From positions 22,997,565 to 23,061,564 of the forward strand of contig NW_024609837.1 of the NCBI RefSeq assembly GCF_016920785.2: 64,000 nucleotides of DNA, written 5' to 3'. The stretch's first letter is position 1; every line of letters begins with the position of its first letter. Made by a program: the position numbers and the translations under genes. The notes beneath the pieces were generated by a model, which was not told where the DNA came from, searched no databases, and saw only the letters and a list, made by a program, of their open reading frames with translations. The DNA is from Ixodes scapularis (taxonomy: Eukaryota > Arthropoda > Arachnida > Ixodida > Ixodidae). This document shows, piece by piece, positions 1-12,929 of this stretch.

Positions 1-1302
1 AATTGACGGGTAATTCTTCTTGCAGGCTGCTTTTTTAGCTTCATATTAGATAGTCGCAATGCTTTTCGTGACCCCTAGTGCTTTCTATTACACTAAATCA
101 AAGCGTTACAGCGTGAAGTGTCTGGGATATTATAAATTTATGGAATGTTTGTTTTTCCTGTTTCTTTTTTTGTTTTTCTTTACTAATGTGCATATATTTT
201 TGTTGGTTCACTCTTAAATTTTTATCTATTAACGATGTTTCTGAGGAGTGCCGACTTCTTAAAGACCTCAAACTTTCAAAACAAACTTTTTTCTTCAAGG
301 AATTTTAAGAATATCCAGTTTGCCAGACAGATATATACTCGAAATCAGAGTTGGTTGTACAGGGCGGAAATTCTCAAAATCTATGCCTTACTAATTGTGA
401 TGCAGCAAGATTTTCGTGTTATGGTATTTGTTCTAGATCTAAGAACCAATATATGTAAGTTCTATCACAGAGAATATGCGTTCGTTATGGGTAACTAACT
501 GTCTACGGCAATTCAGCAGGATCAGGGCTGCAAATGCATGCCTTTAAAGGTCGAGAAAATTACCTTCCTAAATTTTGATACCGTTTCTCTTTTCTTTTTT
601 TTTTTTCTTCTTTGTTGGAAATAGAAATAGACAGTTAACAAAAGAAAATAATATGTTTGTGAGCAAAGCTCGCCAAGCGTATGGCCCTTGAAAAGAAAAT
701 CATCAAGGTTCAAATCAGCAGAACAAAACTTTCTTCTAAAAGACTTAAATAAATAAACTAAAGCTCGAAGTGAATTGGGGCTAATGCACGCCATGTTCCC
801 ATAATTTTCCTACGTGACATGATCAACGCAGGTGGCTTTACAACAGAAAATGCACACATGCTTCCATTGGCGAAAAGCACTGTATTCTAAATATAAACAA
901 GATAATTCAGAACGCGACTTAACAGGCTAACAAAAACTGTCTCAAAGGAACGAGCATGCCAAACAAAAATTTTTTTAATTAAAAAATTATGTTGTGCAAT
1001 AGTAACGCCGGTAATTACATTTTGAAGTTAGGAGTGATACCAAAACTAAGTTCTATCTTGAGCTTGACGTTTTGCAATATAAGTTTCTTTCAGAATCACC
1101 TAAAATTCAAAATGTCTAGCGACGTTAATATTGAGCTAAAGTTGTTGTTCTTGTGTTTGGTAGGTTGGGTTGGTAGGTTGGCTGCTTGTTGTTGTTGTTG
1201 TTTGTGTTGGTGTTGTAGTTGTTGTTGTTGTCGTTGCTTCGGGAGGTTTCATACTGTGACGTACGTTTTTATCATAAGCACGTAAAATTTATCTTTAGAG
1301 TT
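1..1302. other. AT-rich non-coding DNA, no gene recognised
   Basis: Only short open frames occur here and none resembles a known family. A TTG-rich simple-sequence stretch lies at about 1186-1245; it gives a cysteine-rich translation that is an artefact of the repeat. Homopolymer T runs occur near 595-610. Confidence 0.6.
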
Positions 1303-1310
1303 GTCTCACT

Positions 1311-1626
1311 CAGGGCCGTAACCAGGGGGGGGGGGGGTTAGGGGGTTCTGACCCCCCCCCCCCCCCCCGAAATTTTTTTCTGGGTACGGCCCTGGTCGGT
1401 GCACTTGCAGCCAGCCGATTTTAATCTCCACCTCTGCGCACGCGCAGTGGCACCGGTCGGCTACCAGGTACCAAACCGGGACCGGTTCTTCGGTTTGCTA
1501 TAACTCTCCATTATATGCCACCGATGCACATGATTCATAGGCGAAAATAAGACAAAATGGCCGCCGTTGTCCCCGAAACCCCCCCCCCCCCCCCCCCCCC
1601 GAAATTTTTTTCTGGGTACGGCCCTG
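1311..1626. mobile_element. hAT-like non-autonomous element (MITE), 316 bp
   Basis: The left end reads CAGGGCCGTAACCAG and the right end is the inverted CAGGGCCGTACCCAG, so the terminal inverted repeats match at 14 of 15 positions. The same 8 bases, GTCTCACT, flank both sides (1303-1310 and 1627-1634). An 8-bp target duplication with CAGGG termini is characteristic of the hAT superfamily. There is no transposase. The right terminus, including its poly-C run and the AAATTTTTTTCTGGG segment, is also present internally at about 1355-1394, so the element is either a partial tandem duplication or one copy nested in another. It carries long G and C runs. Confidence 0.85.
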
Positions 1627-1634
1627 GTCTCACT

Positions 1635-2738
1635 CCAAAGCAGTTTTAGCGTAACGTCATTACGATTTCAACCTACCGGCTATACTTTTCATATATTTTT
1701 TCAATGTATTTTAGTGTTCTTTTGTTTTAGCGGTAGGGTTGACCCAGTTTGGCCACGAAAGTGTGCGCATTAAAATTATATATATGTTTTTTCTGACATA
1801 ACACTACTAGATTCAGAATGTACTTTAGGTTTTTTCTCCGGAGCATTTCATAAAAATGCAAAGTTTGTATGCTTTTGATGTGCCACACCGCCAATAGTCC
1901 GCTTTCTTTGAAGAAACGAGTTCCACCTGCGCATTCGAACTGCTCACAACTCGTGTGGGCAAGAGCGCTTCTTTTATAAAAATGAAGTCGTGTATCGTAA
2001 TTTGATATATCAAAGAAACAGCCATAAGAGAAATGCTTTCCCGAGAGCACGGGCTAGCATATATATATATGATGTCACTAATAATAAATATATCCAGATG
2101 CTCGTAGATCGATAACCCATATTAAGAACTATAAGAGCAAAAGGTCTAGTACATCCACATCTGGAAAGTCAGACACTACTTTTTAAGGAGCCTGTTCAGT
2201 TAATTGTTTACACCGTAGACACTAAAAAAAAAGCAATTCATTACTTTCCTTGTTACACAAAAGGATAAAAGAAGCGTTTCATTCGAATTAGTGTGATTGA
2301 ATGGTTTCGGGAAATTTCAAATAAGTTAAGAAATTGCACAAAACAGTAGCACATTAAGAAAAACCTTTAGCAATGACAACAGAACCTCACCACTCGGAAA
2401 TCTATATTAACATAATAGGTCCGTCAAATGTTTAGAACAAATATGACTAGTTTATGACCTATTAGCACTCCCTCGTGACGCATTATTTTATATTCTGTGT
2501 TAAAAACGACCACCTCCCCAAGTCGCGGAGTCCACGAAGGCATCTCGTCGGTGTTTGAGACACCCAATCACATAAAATGTTTCTGTCTTCGTATAACGTA
2601 TTACATATTATAAAGTAAAGTCGGCCAATATAACAATTAATTGTCCACGGTGTGGTACTATACCACTAAGACGGTCGACAGTAGTTATTTCCAAATTACA
2701 TTTCTTGTACAAACATGCCCCAAAAAACTTGTAAAGTT
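1635..2738. other. AT-rich non-coding DNA, no gene recognised
   Basis: I see no protein similarity or structured repeat here apart from a short TA run near 2058-2072. Confidence 0.55.
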
Positions 2739-2746
2739 CACACAGT

Positions 2747-3022
2747 CATGGGCGTACCAACCGGGGGGGGGGGGGATGGGGGGTGCGCTTGCCCTTCCAG
2801 TTCTCAGAGTGTGTGTGTGTGTGGGAGGGGGGGGGCAAGGCATGTGTTTCCCCCCCCCCCCCCCTGAACCAGCCGCCACTGAGCAGGACGAATACCGGCC
2901 GGCGGCGCCCAAGATATGCCAAGGGCACCGCCCCCCGGTCCTGGGGGAGGGGGGGGGGTCTGATTTGCCCCCCCCTCTTCCCCCCCCCCCCCCGCATTCA
3001 AAATCAAGTTGGTACGCCACTG
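2747..3022. mobile_element. hAT-like non-autonomous element (MITE), 276 bp
   Basis: The left end reads CATGGGCGTACCAAC and the right end, inverted, reads CAGTGGCGTACCAAC, matching at 13 of 15 positions. CACACAGT lies on both sides (2739-2746 and 3023-3030), giving a perfect 8-bp target duplication. The interior consists of repeated G or C runs, a GT microsatellite (about 2809-2822) and a GC-rich core with no transposase. The glycine- and proline-rich open frames across it are products of the homopolymers, not genes. Confidence 0.85.
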
Positions 3023-3030
3023 CACACAGT

Positions 3031-3838
3031 GCATTATATAATAGGTAACCTTCCTGTTAACTTTTTTCTTCTCACTTGCGATTCGAGTTTTTGCACACCC
3101 TTTTTCATGACTTCGAACACCTGCAGGACGTAAAAGGCCTAACGGAAAAATGATTTAAAGGAAGAATAGCGGCTGCCTCTACTAACACAAATATAATTGA
3201 TACTATATGCGTAGACGCTTGTATTTCATAATTAGTACGTTCCCTATTTTCAAATTTTTACTTATCTTCTTTTGGTGAGGTGCATGATAAAAAGAAGTAC
3301 ACATTGAATCTGCACTTCGTAAGGAGACGGCACATTTGAATTACAGCTTGGTGGCTTTAGTTCATAAATATAGCATGGAACCGAACCTTGAGGCAGCAAG
3401 ATGCCCAATTGATTAGAATGACCATCGCATGTTGCTATGCTTTCCTTACGGTCTAAACAACTAAAATATGGCTTGCTGACTTGTTCGTTTCATTTAGCAA
3501 AAACGCTTCGTTGAATGCATTACGACATAATAATAAATGATTTCTTAAATCATCGCCTAGTGAGAAATGATGTCCATAAAAACATGGGTTTTGGTACATT
3601 AAAATATGCTTCTCAACGATAAGCGATTTGACAGATCTTTTTAAGAAAGCTGCATTACGTCGGTAACAGTCCATCGTGCAAAACAAAAATGTGTAACATG
3701 CCGTAGGGTCCGACGTTCCCGGGTTTTAGATTTTTTTTCGAAAATCTGCGGTAATAATCGGGCGCTTTGTTGAAAGTCGGTAATCAGGGAGAAATTAAAT
3801 TTTTTATTAAATTATTCTGGAATTCGGACTTTTAAGTT

Positions 3839-3871
<33 letters not shown>

Positions 3872-4061
3872 ATAAGGATACTTTTTTTCGCACTTAAGTC
3901 ATTGAAGGATGCGAGATCTCGTTGGAACACGGTATAACAGCTCACTTGGCATTCTTCATTTTTCATAATCACTGGAGCAGTGATTATGTTCGGAAGATTA
4001 CGTGATCTTCCGAATGTGCAGCGTATCTGTCTCCATGCTCCTGTTCGGTCTTTGCACATGT
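3031..4061. other. AT-rich non-coding DNA with a TA microsatellite
   Basis: No gene is recognised. A (TA)n run lies at about 3840-3864. Confidence 0.55.
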
Positions 4062-4340
4062 CTGAATCGACCATTTGCTATATTACCCAAGCATCAAGGA
4101 GAATGCAGGAATTGGTGTTCCACGCGCCACACGCGCACACCTTACCCGTATAAAAGATTCGAAGTAAATAATCAAAATAAAGCGTTAACGAACGCGCGTG
4201 CAAGATACAATTTGTGTTAGGTTTTTGCTTTAGAAAATTTACTACTGCTGAGGCCAGCACGTGCGGCGCGTGGAACACCAATCCCTGCAATCTCCTTGAT
4301 GCTTAGGCAATATTGCAATAGGTCTATTGAGAGAACGTTA
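4062..4340. repeat. Foldback repeat with about 70-bp inverted arms
   Basis: The left arm (about 4062-4130) is the inverse of the right arm (about 4264-4338). The inner 40 bases match at nearly every position around the shared word GGTGTTCCACGCGCC; the outer 25 to 30 bases match at roughly three quarters. The spacer is about 130 bp. No coding capacity is visible. It behaves like a MITE or foldback element, but I could not fix a target duplication. Confidence 0.6.
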
Positions 4341-4656
4341 TCGCAACATTACAGTTTACGCGTACATCTGCAATGCACAACAATATCACGTCAGCTGGGC
4401 AGAGAAATAATATCTGCTGTTCCTTTCAGAACAAATTGTTAAAAACAACTTTAATTTTTTTTTCTACCTCTTTTTGCGTTGGTTGAAACGGAAATGGAAG
4501 GGAAAAGAATGCTTTACGATAGATGTAAAATGGACCTTTCGGGGGCTCGAGTTTTGTCACCGTAGTTCACTGAAGCCAACAGAATCTTGGTTCCTTTCAG
4601 AGGTCTGGAACTAACGCACCTGTTCCTAGCAAATAGTCCTTTCTAAATAAATAACA

Positions 4657-4659
<3 letters not shown>

Positions 4660-4702
<43 letters not shown>

Positions 4703-4709
4703 TATATAT
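4660..4709. repeat. (TA)n microsatellite
   Basis: About 50 bases of nearly uninterrupted TA dinucleotide, with one small phase break near 4695. Confidence 0.9.
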
Positions 4710-5439
4710 TCAGAGCAGAGTAATTTTGAAAAGGCTGGAATTCAATTTTTTAATTCGGGGGAAAGTCAGGATTAATACGATTTTCAAGAAACATGTTCGG
4801 GGTGTAAATATCAGGAACTGGTTAGTGGGAAAATGGTAAGGAAAATAAAGTTAAAATAAAACAAAAATATATAGATATATATAGATATATATTAGGGTGC
4901 GCGCAAATATAATTTTATAAAATAACTAAGTGCACGCATATTTCAAAAAACAAACAAAGTAGCTTTAAAAAATCTGACATAAAAAAACTGGCAATTGTTG
5001 CGAGACGATGTCCATGGACAAGGTCGACATAATAAAATTGTTAGGAGACGATAATGACATACCGGATGCACCATCATGAATTTAGCTCCGGCGTTTTAAA
5101 ACCTGCGGTGTGCAAGTGCATAAGTCTAACTCAGTAACTCATCGTCACATATCTGTATCACGAATATTTCTAATCGTCCACGTGCGGTGCGTATGGACTA
5201 CAGAAGATAACCATAGTTGGAACAGCACGACGTCCGGATTTGAAACAATGATCAACCTAGAGTCTAAGTTTCGAAAAGAAATCAACAAAGTGAGCGCGTA
5301 TCTGACGCCTGCAGGGACGGGACTCCGAAAAGCAGACGACGGAATAAGCAGAGAGCGAAATATCAAACGTCTGATCGGCGACGTACGACGCTGACCGCCG
5401 AAAAAAAGGGTTAGGGTGACGGCGTGAAACTTACCGACA

Positions 5440-6165
5440 TGCCACCGTGACGTCAGACTTGACGTTCCGGGACGGCCGACGCACAGACAACCGCACGGCT
5501 TGCCCGTTGTCGTGCGCCACAACTCACGATGTTCACGCACATCCGAGCAGACGCTTCTCTGCGCACAATCCACCTCACAACCTTGATCCTCGAGTCCTTT
5601 TCGGCGCGAGGACTTCAGAAGCTCACACACACACCTGCGACTTGTCTCGACTTTTCACGGCTTGAACAAAGAAACGAAAAAGAAATGGCTAAGAAACTTT
5701 GGCGCTCACGGCGTCTTCGATGTTTGGCGCACGTAAAAAGGAACGCGCCGGAGTTGTTGGAAAACCCCCGCCGCGCGGCGGCCGGTGGAAAAAAAGCGAG
5801 AAGGCTCGCTTGCTCGGAATACGAAACCTCGTCTCGGCTGAGAACCGCATGGCCACTCGGGGAGGCGGGTCTTCCGGAGTGACGTCACTCGACTGCTCCC
5901 ACCCTCGTTGCGTCGATATGGGTGGAGTTTCGGCGGCGCGCTCGTTGGGAATTCGAACGGTGAGCGGAGATTTATTTATGCGGCTCGGCCGGATCGGTTT
6001 TTTTTCTGCAGGCGGCGGTGGCTGGTCTGACAACTGTGTGCGCGTGCTTGTTTTGAAGGAGAGACCTTCGGGCGGCGCGACTCACAAATGTGTCATTCGA
6101 TATAGAGCGGACACCTTGAGAGGATATGGATTACGTTACTACGAAAATAATCAAGCTTAGGAAGT
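5440..6165. promoter_or_regulatory. GC- and CpG-rich stretch with CRE palindromes, possible promoter
   Basis: This stretch is clearly richer in G, C and CpG than its AT-rich surroundings. It contains the palindromic cAMP-response element TGACGTCA at 5448-5455 and 5880-5887; the second sits inside the longer palindrome GAGTGACGTCACTC. Several overlapping open frames of 70 to 160 codons occur on both strands, but none resembles a known protein and they probably reflect the low stop-codon density of GC-rich DNA. A word near 5966-5976, GATTTATTTATG, recurs in the other GC-rich stretch at 28044-28055. A host promoter or first exon is possible but unproven. Confidence 0.3.
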
Positions 6166-8349
6166 CAAGACAGACACCTGTTGTTGTTGTCTTCTTTTTT
6201 TTCCCTTAGACTATGCTTTGCGGCCTGCCAGTCGATGCGAAGTTCAATATAATAAGCAGCGGCAACGCCCTGACGTCAATCGTGTGATTCTCAATCGCTT
6301 TTGGGAGCGACTGCCAGCACACGAGGTCCTCTACCTCATTATTTGAGTATTATTTTTTTTTTAGAAATACTGCGACCCATTTGAAATCATTGCGCGAGTG
6401 TGTATTACACAATACGTTGCGAATGCTTCAAAAAATTATCAAACAAGCATGGAAAAAGGGAATTCCAGTAAAGATACTGACTCAGTATATAAAGGGCCTT
6501 AACCAGTTTTGTGCTTGGAGCAATTTTAGAAGCAGAAAAACCTCGTTTTAAAGTACCCTTGTATCAGAAAGAGACGTTTTGGAGCAGCTCTGGAGCACCA
6601 CCTGAGGGGCGTTTGGAGCAATTCGGTGCTGCAGTTTTCTATTAGGGGTCTTGACTTGCATTCATTTAATCAAAACTGTGTGATGGCCATTAAAAGACCC
6701 GAGCTAGCAGTCCTACTGTACTAGCAGAACTGCTTTTCTAGGGCTGTAAACCAGTGCCACAAACTGAATCAAAGTTGTGTTTTCTTTCCATCATAGTGCT
6801 AGTGGACAAAAGGCGGCAGGATTGATGCAAGCCTGCTATCACCCTAGAGATGTACCATGGTAACTCTCTATATAATTAATAGAGGTATCATGTTACAAGA
6901 AACTCGGCATTTTCTGTACCTCATACTTCCAAAAGACAACATGTTTTGTTACAAACATCTTACTTATGATGGATCTTTGTAACAATCTCTCACTGTGTAA
7001 ACGTAGCGTCTAATTTGCTTCGCTTTCCCTCAGTCGTGATTGCGGTCTAGCTGTCAGGGAATCACACAAACTAGTTCAAAAAATACGTTTTAGGTCCGGT
7101 AATGCGCAGGCAGTTTAACAATGAGAAGGACGATCAAGGATTTACATACTTGGACATGAAAGAAGCAACAATTCGTGACAAAGCAATCCTGACCAAATAT
7201 GCTGACGAAAAAAAAGCCATGTGCGGGCACACATTTACAAAACAGTTTCACGCTTCTGTACCTCATAACACCAACACGTACACGCAAAAACAAAAACGCG
7301 CTTGTTTATTATTAGTATATTCCGAGATGCTCACAAAACTAAATAAACCATGCGACGCTAGGGCTTTGTGGCAAAATTGGCATGCAAGAATGCCGCGGGG
7401 CACGAAACCTGGATTAGGTTGTGATTTCTAAACTCAACTGGGTTCTCACAGTTATCAGCTGCAAAAAAAAAAAGAAAACTCTTCCGAAAACTAATCCGTT
7501 CATGAATTAGTTTGGCGCGATTTTTCCCTTATAGGATGCAAGAAAGTAGAAATTTATGAAATGGTCGCAAATTATGGTGCAAAAACACTGAATTTGAATT
7601 TGCACAGTCAGAACGAAAAGGCAAGTTTCATTGTTCGTGAAATAATATCGTCATGCGATAGGAAACGTATGTAAGCACTTCGAACTTATTCGATAGTTAC
7701 AGCAGGCGCTATAAAGTAGGTTTGTCACTACAATGAATAGGAAACTGAGATTAAAAATGTTCAATAACTGAGAAAGTCCAAGCGCTTGATCTAATCGGCA
7801 TGAAACACGCCGACTCTAGCGATGTCAAACAAAGTGTTTTAATTTAACCTGCTGAAAATAGATTGAACTGCCTATATGTATATTAAATCCAGCTGATTGA
7901 CAACCCCTTTTAAATAAGGGCGCTACAAAAGCGACCCATACCCCAGTATAGACACGACTAAAGTGCTACAAGCAGTTAACTTGACATTAGTGGTTGGAAT
8001 ACTTCAAAGTTAGCTTGACGTATCCCGACCTTCTCAGAGCTTTAGACGAAAAACCTTGTAACAGGTTGGCCTCATTTAAGGTCAAGTGTAAAGAAAATTC
8101 TCGCATTCTTAAACTCATACATAAAATTACTTACCCAATGACATAGCAAAAAGCAAAAAGCTCGCCAGTGTGAGTATTTTACTGTTTTGATGATTTCTCA
8201 CCTTATTATACTTTACCGGTTTGTCGAATTTCTACATAAAATAACAGCACCCCTTCATTCGACTTAGATATCCACACAAGAATTCCGGTATATTGCGAGT
8301 CTAGTTTGATGAGCGTGTGAACATCTCATAATATTGTCAATATTTTGCA
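6166..8349. other. Non-coding DNA, one unrecognised 109-codon open frame
   Basis: An open frame at 7102-7431 on the plus strand is lysine-rich and resembles nothing I know; its context gives no support for it. No repeats with clear ends were seen. Confidence 0.5.
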
Positions 8350-8352
8350 CAG

Positions 8353-8484
8353 GCACGTAGCCAGAATTTTGTTTCGGGGGGGGGGGGGGGGGGGGGCGTT
8401 CATGAAAAAATGCTGTATGAGGGAGAAGGGAGAGAGGAGGTCCCCAAAAAGGGAAGATTTCGGGGGGGGGGGGGGGGGGGCGGG
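8353..8484. mobile_element. Single hAT-like end with two poly-G runs
   Basis: CAGGCACGTAGCCAG at about 8353-8367 matches the terminus style of the two complete hAT-like elements upstream. It is followed by an 18- to 20-base G run near 8378-8397 and another near 8462-8480. I found no inverted partner end within the next kilobase, so this is probably a truncated copy. Confidence 0.45.
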
Positions 8485-10480
8485 TGTATAATATTTTGCT
8501 TTGAGGGAATGAAGTTTCTTATTGCATTTTACTTTATAAGGAGGTTCGCAGAACGGGTGACAACCGTACTTGTTTTAAGGCGCCCACAACTTAAGATTAT
8601 TTTAATGATTCTATTGTTAGGCCTTATGAATAACAGTGTTATTCTCATTTGACACCTTTTTGCTTCAGTCAAAAAGTGTACAAGGGACTCATCAAACACT
8701 TGCTGCTACTTACAGATATAATGTCGTCATACAATTTGAATTTTTGTAATAAAGACGAACATTAGTTGGTGTGACCTCAACAATATTATGAGCACAATAC
8801 ACGAATCGCTAATACAGTTACTTGCTAGACGCGTGATCTAACCCTTACGAAGTAGCCGCACTCCCAGAAGAAAAAAAAAACGCTGGCATCTCTTTTTGAT
8901 AGTATTTATTTCAATGGATTACATTTTTTCTTTTAGTTTTAAAACTAGATGGAACATCTAAACATAATCGAACGCCTTTCACTAACTTCTGAAAAAGAAA
9001 AAAAAAACTCGACCTCTTATGCAAGGACGTAGCCATATGATTAGTAATTTTATATCAAGAGTTGCGTGGTGTTCAAAGACGTTTTGTGGTAAGCATGCTT
9101 GTGTGAACTGAGGTTTCAATTGCTTTCAAGATATTAAAAAATTTGAGCATATAGACGGTATTTTCGAAAATGCTTACTGGTGAAGGATATCAATGAAATC
9201 GCCACATTGTTAATAATTACAAATCCGTTGCCAGATCTGAAAAATTAAAATATTTGGTCTGGTTTCCCAAGTCCAACTATGCAGTTTCTGAGGATAAAGA
9301 CTTCTTAAAAAGTAAAGTCATGTGCCCCGATGGCCAATGAATAGTGAGAAAGGCTAGGTTTAGGAACACGAACAGAGCCAGAACTTTTTTATGGTAAAGA
9401 TCTAAGAGAACGTTTCGGACAGCAGAAATACTGGTAACAAAACAAAAACAGTTCTGATAAACACTCAATAATTAAACTCAATGCAAGGGTGATCTACAGC
9501 AACTAATTACTCCGTCTTTGCGCGATGAGCATGATAAATTCGCCCTTCCTGCGCTTTTGATCACACAAAAAGCCTAGTATATCTGCCATTTTTTCACAGA
9601 AGTATTTGTTAATTTGCCACCTGTATTTTTCCACCATCGCATAAACAAATGCGATATGCTATTTGTAGATTGATACATACAAATAATTTGCTATAAGTGT
9701 TTTCTATCTAGAAATAGCCGTTCGAAAAATTGTCGATAAAAATTCCAAGCACAAATAATACAACCCTTCTTGTCAAGAAAATGATATATGCATCCCTCAA
9801 ATCTATAGCGTGAACTTTTAATTCTGTAAGTACGTTTGCATCTTCCTTCGCTGTCAATCATTGTTGGCGAATTCTATCGCCCCGTGGCCGTGATAGTGCC
9901 TTTCTTGTTAAATTGTACAATTGTATGGAGCACTTTTTTATTCCCTGGTATTGCTAATATTTATGGCGGTGATTTTAATTATACCGGTGTAAATCGGAAA
10001 GAATAGCATTTATTAACTTCTTTTATGGCTCAAGGAGAAGGGTCGAGATTTATTGTCTCGATAAATAGCTACGGTTTAACTTAAATGGTAATGGTACCCA
10101 CAATAAGTAACTCTATTCGGTACATTGTTTTACCTCGAATGTACAAATTCTTAAATCAGTTCGGTTTTTTTTGTTGTTTTCTTTTAGAAATAAACGAACA
10201 TTACTGAGTTCTAGTTGGAATGTTTTTAGCAATATTAAGTGCAAAATCATACAAAAATTAATAATGTATATAGTGAAGTTATTAAAACCGCATTAAACCG
10301 GTTTTTTTAGCGGTTTGCTTCAGAATATGAACTGCGCTCTGATGCAAAATCAGTCGAGTTTAAATGGAAATTACTCAAAAAAGGATTCAGGCGACCGAAG
10401 TCAGTGCTTGTACGTATTATCGCTTTGAAGACGAGTGCTGATCAAACCTGATTTAAAATACCCCCGGGAAATAAAATATA
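8485..10480. other. AT-rich non-coding DNA, no gene recognised
   Basis: Only short frames are present. No structured repeat was recognised. Confidence 0.5.
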
Positions 10481-10484
10481 AAAC

Positions 10485-12685
10485 TGCGATGGGCTCAGTG
10501 ATCACAAAGTTTTGAGCATCGACTTGCCACTCCCTGTTCTTATGAAGCATCCCATTTCCAAAATCATTCACGACTACAGCAAGGCTGACTACGCATCAAT
10601 TAACATCAATCAGCAGAATAAAACTGGGCGTTATTCTAGACTAAAATAAGTAATCTTGTTCGCGTGTTTGTTTCAACCATTTATACACGCTCTGATGCAA
10701 CAAATCCACGGTTAACAAGAACGTTGCTGGCATTAGGTAAAAGGAAGAAAATACTTTTCGAAAGACCGAAACGTACCAACACTCCCCAAGCTTTGGATAC
10801 TCAAACTAATTCTGCCCTAAAGGTGTACACCAGTAATCTCAGACTATCTAAAAAAAACTCTTTTTTCACGACTTACCTAACGTACTTCGTAGAAACCCAA
10901 AGAAGTTTTAGAGTTTGGTATCGCCGAAAAGTAGCAACCCTGTCATCCATCTTACAGACGCTAATGGTGACCCCATTCTGGAGAGCGACTGCACTAGAGT
11001 TTTTAACGATCACTTATTTTCAGCTTTTACAAACGAGTGTTTGGCCCATCCCACCCTATGAGTCTATGCTTCATGCCATGGTTAACTCTGCCGGAATAAA
11101 AAAATTCAGCGATAAACTAAAACTTACATCACCTGCTGGTCCCGATAATATCAACTCTGAAATTCTAAAATATTCTAGTATCATTTCTAGCAAGCTTTTA
11201 AAACGAACCCTTACCAAATCACTATCAAAATGCTTCATTTCCTCCGACTGGGAGATAGGCAGGGTCATTCCAGTTTTTAAGCAGTGTAGTCGCTCTTCTT
11301 TGTCTAATTATCGTCCTGTATCTTTAACCTTTATCTCTTGCAAGCTGCTAGAGCATATGTTTTACTCCCATGTCGTAACTCACCTAACAAGTAATTATTT
11401 TTTCTTCAAGCAGCAGGACGGATTTCAAAAGGGACTCTCTTGTGAGACTCAACGTTGTGATATCATTCATGACCTGCACACTAACCTTGAATGTCATACA
11501 CAGTCTGACGCCGTTTTTCTTGATTTCTCAAAAGCATTTGACCGTGTCCCCCATCAACGTCTGCTCTCTAAATTGATATATCTTCGTCTTGAATACTCAC
11601 ATTTGCATGGATACGTGACTTCCTCTCGTCTCGCGTGCAGCTAGCGTTTATTGATGACCAAGAATCTTCCCTAACAAACGTATCTTCTGGTGTTCCGCAG
11701 GGGTCCATTTTAGGGCATCTATTGTTTAGGGCCTCCATTTCTTCTAAACACGTCTATTTGCACATGACTGCATCGTCTATAACAAAGTAAGTAACAAGTG
11801 TGCATCATAACGACCAAATTCAAAGCGACATATCTAAAGCTAGCAAATGGGCAATCACTGGTTGATGTCGCTAGACAAACCTAAATGCAAACTAATTCGC
11901 ATCACGATAAAAAAGATCTGTACTGTCGTACAAAAAATACCTGAACTCCGATTTAATTGAGACTGTTACTATGTATAAATATCTGAGTGTAAAACTAGCA
12001 CGAGACCTCGTTTGGAATAATCACATTGAGGCCATCACTGCTGACTCATCAAGAACCGTTGAACTCATAAGACGTAAGCTACGATCTGTACCTCCCTTTG
12101 TCCGCAAGCTGGCGTACGACCCGTACGTCAGACCTAAATTAGAGTGAGTCATTACCATTTGGAATACCCATCAAGTTTACCTAATTAACAATCTCGATGC
12201 AGTTCAACACAGACCTGACCGTTTCACCTTGTCCACATATGATCCCTCATTCAGTGTGTCCGCCTTGAAAAGCCAACTAACCATGTCCTATTTGCAGCTC
12301 TACAGGCAAGTCTCTCAGCTTTGCCTTCTTCATAAAATTTATTACCACATTCCAGACCTGAAAAATGAGTTGCTATCACCCCCCGACCGAACATCTTCGC
12401 GCCCTATCAACACACGTGCCATCAATCGTATTTCAAGCTCTACAACCGCATTGAATCGATCCTTTCTTCCTCAGGCCATCAACGACTATAGAACAACCTC
12501 CCATCATCCATTGTCACTACTTTGAACCCGAATAAATTTTTATCTTGTATTAAACTTAATTTTTCGTCCTATGATTTGTTTAGTTTCCTTTGCTGTCCTT
12601 TATTGCATAAATCTTTAACCCCCCCCCCCCTCCTTATATAATGCCCTTCTTAAGGTGAAAATAAATTGAATAAATTTAATTAATA
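10485..12685 (+). pseudogene. Non-LTR retrotransposon (CR1/Jockey-like LINE), decayed
   Basis: The 5' end begins inside the endonuclease, with an SDHK motif near 10500. A 326-codon frame (10664-11644) then carries the linker and the first half of reverse transcriptase: GPDNIN, the NYRPVSLT block, and FLDFSKAFDRVPH at about 11519-11560. Past 11644 the frame shifts. The VPQGS block is readable near 11690-11710, but the catalytic YADD region near 11755-11790 is damaged. The YKYL motif near 11970 and the C-terminal domain (12229-12525) lie in other frames. The 3' end has a C run (12619-12629) followed by an AATAAA-type tail. Multiple frameshifts and 5' truncation make it a dead copy. Confidence 0.85.
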
Positions 12686-12692
12686 TAAAGCA

Positions 12693-12860
12693 ATCAATGC
12701 AAAAGTGGTAGAGCGCTCCACAGGAAATGGAGAGGTCCTTGGTTCGATACCAAGACCAGGCGGATTTTTTCGGTCGCGCACCACTTACTTAGCTGTGCTT
12801 GGAGATTTGTATTTGTCCTTTGTGCCTCCTGCTCCCCTTCTCCAGGAATTATTATTGTCA
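12693..12860 (+). repeat. tRNA-derived SINE, family A
   Basis: The head has a tRNA-like A box and a B box GGTTCGATACC at about 12738-12748, between stem-like sequences. The body continues with a segment whose inverse occurs at 50784-50958 with the same order of motifs (GTCGCGCACCA, GGAGATTT, TTTGTCCTTTG, CCAGGAATTATTATTG in this copy). Two copies in opposite orientation at distant places show that it is dispersed. It lies directly behind the LINE tail. In the 50.9-kb copy the anticodon loop reads like an alanine tRNA (GGC). Confidence 0.75.
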
Positions 12861-12929
12861 AATGAAATGAAAGCGCCCCTTTCCTAACGCTAAACGGACA
12901 AATCTTGTGTCTGACGTAACTGAGTATAA

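Noticed and set aside
989..1285. Open frame with a cysteine-rich C-terminus
   Set aside because: The cysteines come from a TTG/TGT simple repeat and not from a conserved pattern.
2685..3133. Several glycine- or proline-rich open frames on both strands
   Set aside because: They arise from G and C homopolymers inside a hAT-like MITE and have no family resemblance.
5699..6160. 153-codon frame in the GC-rich stretch
   Set aside because: Overlaps other frames on both strands, has no recognisable domain, and low stop density explains it.
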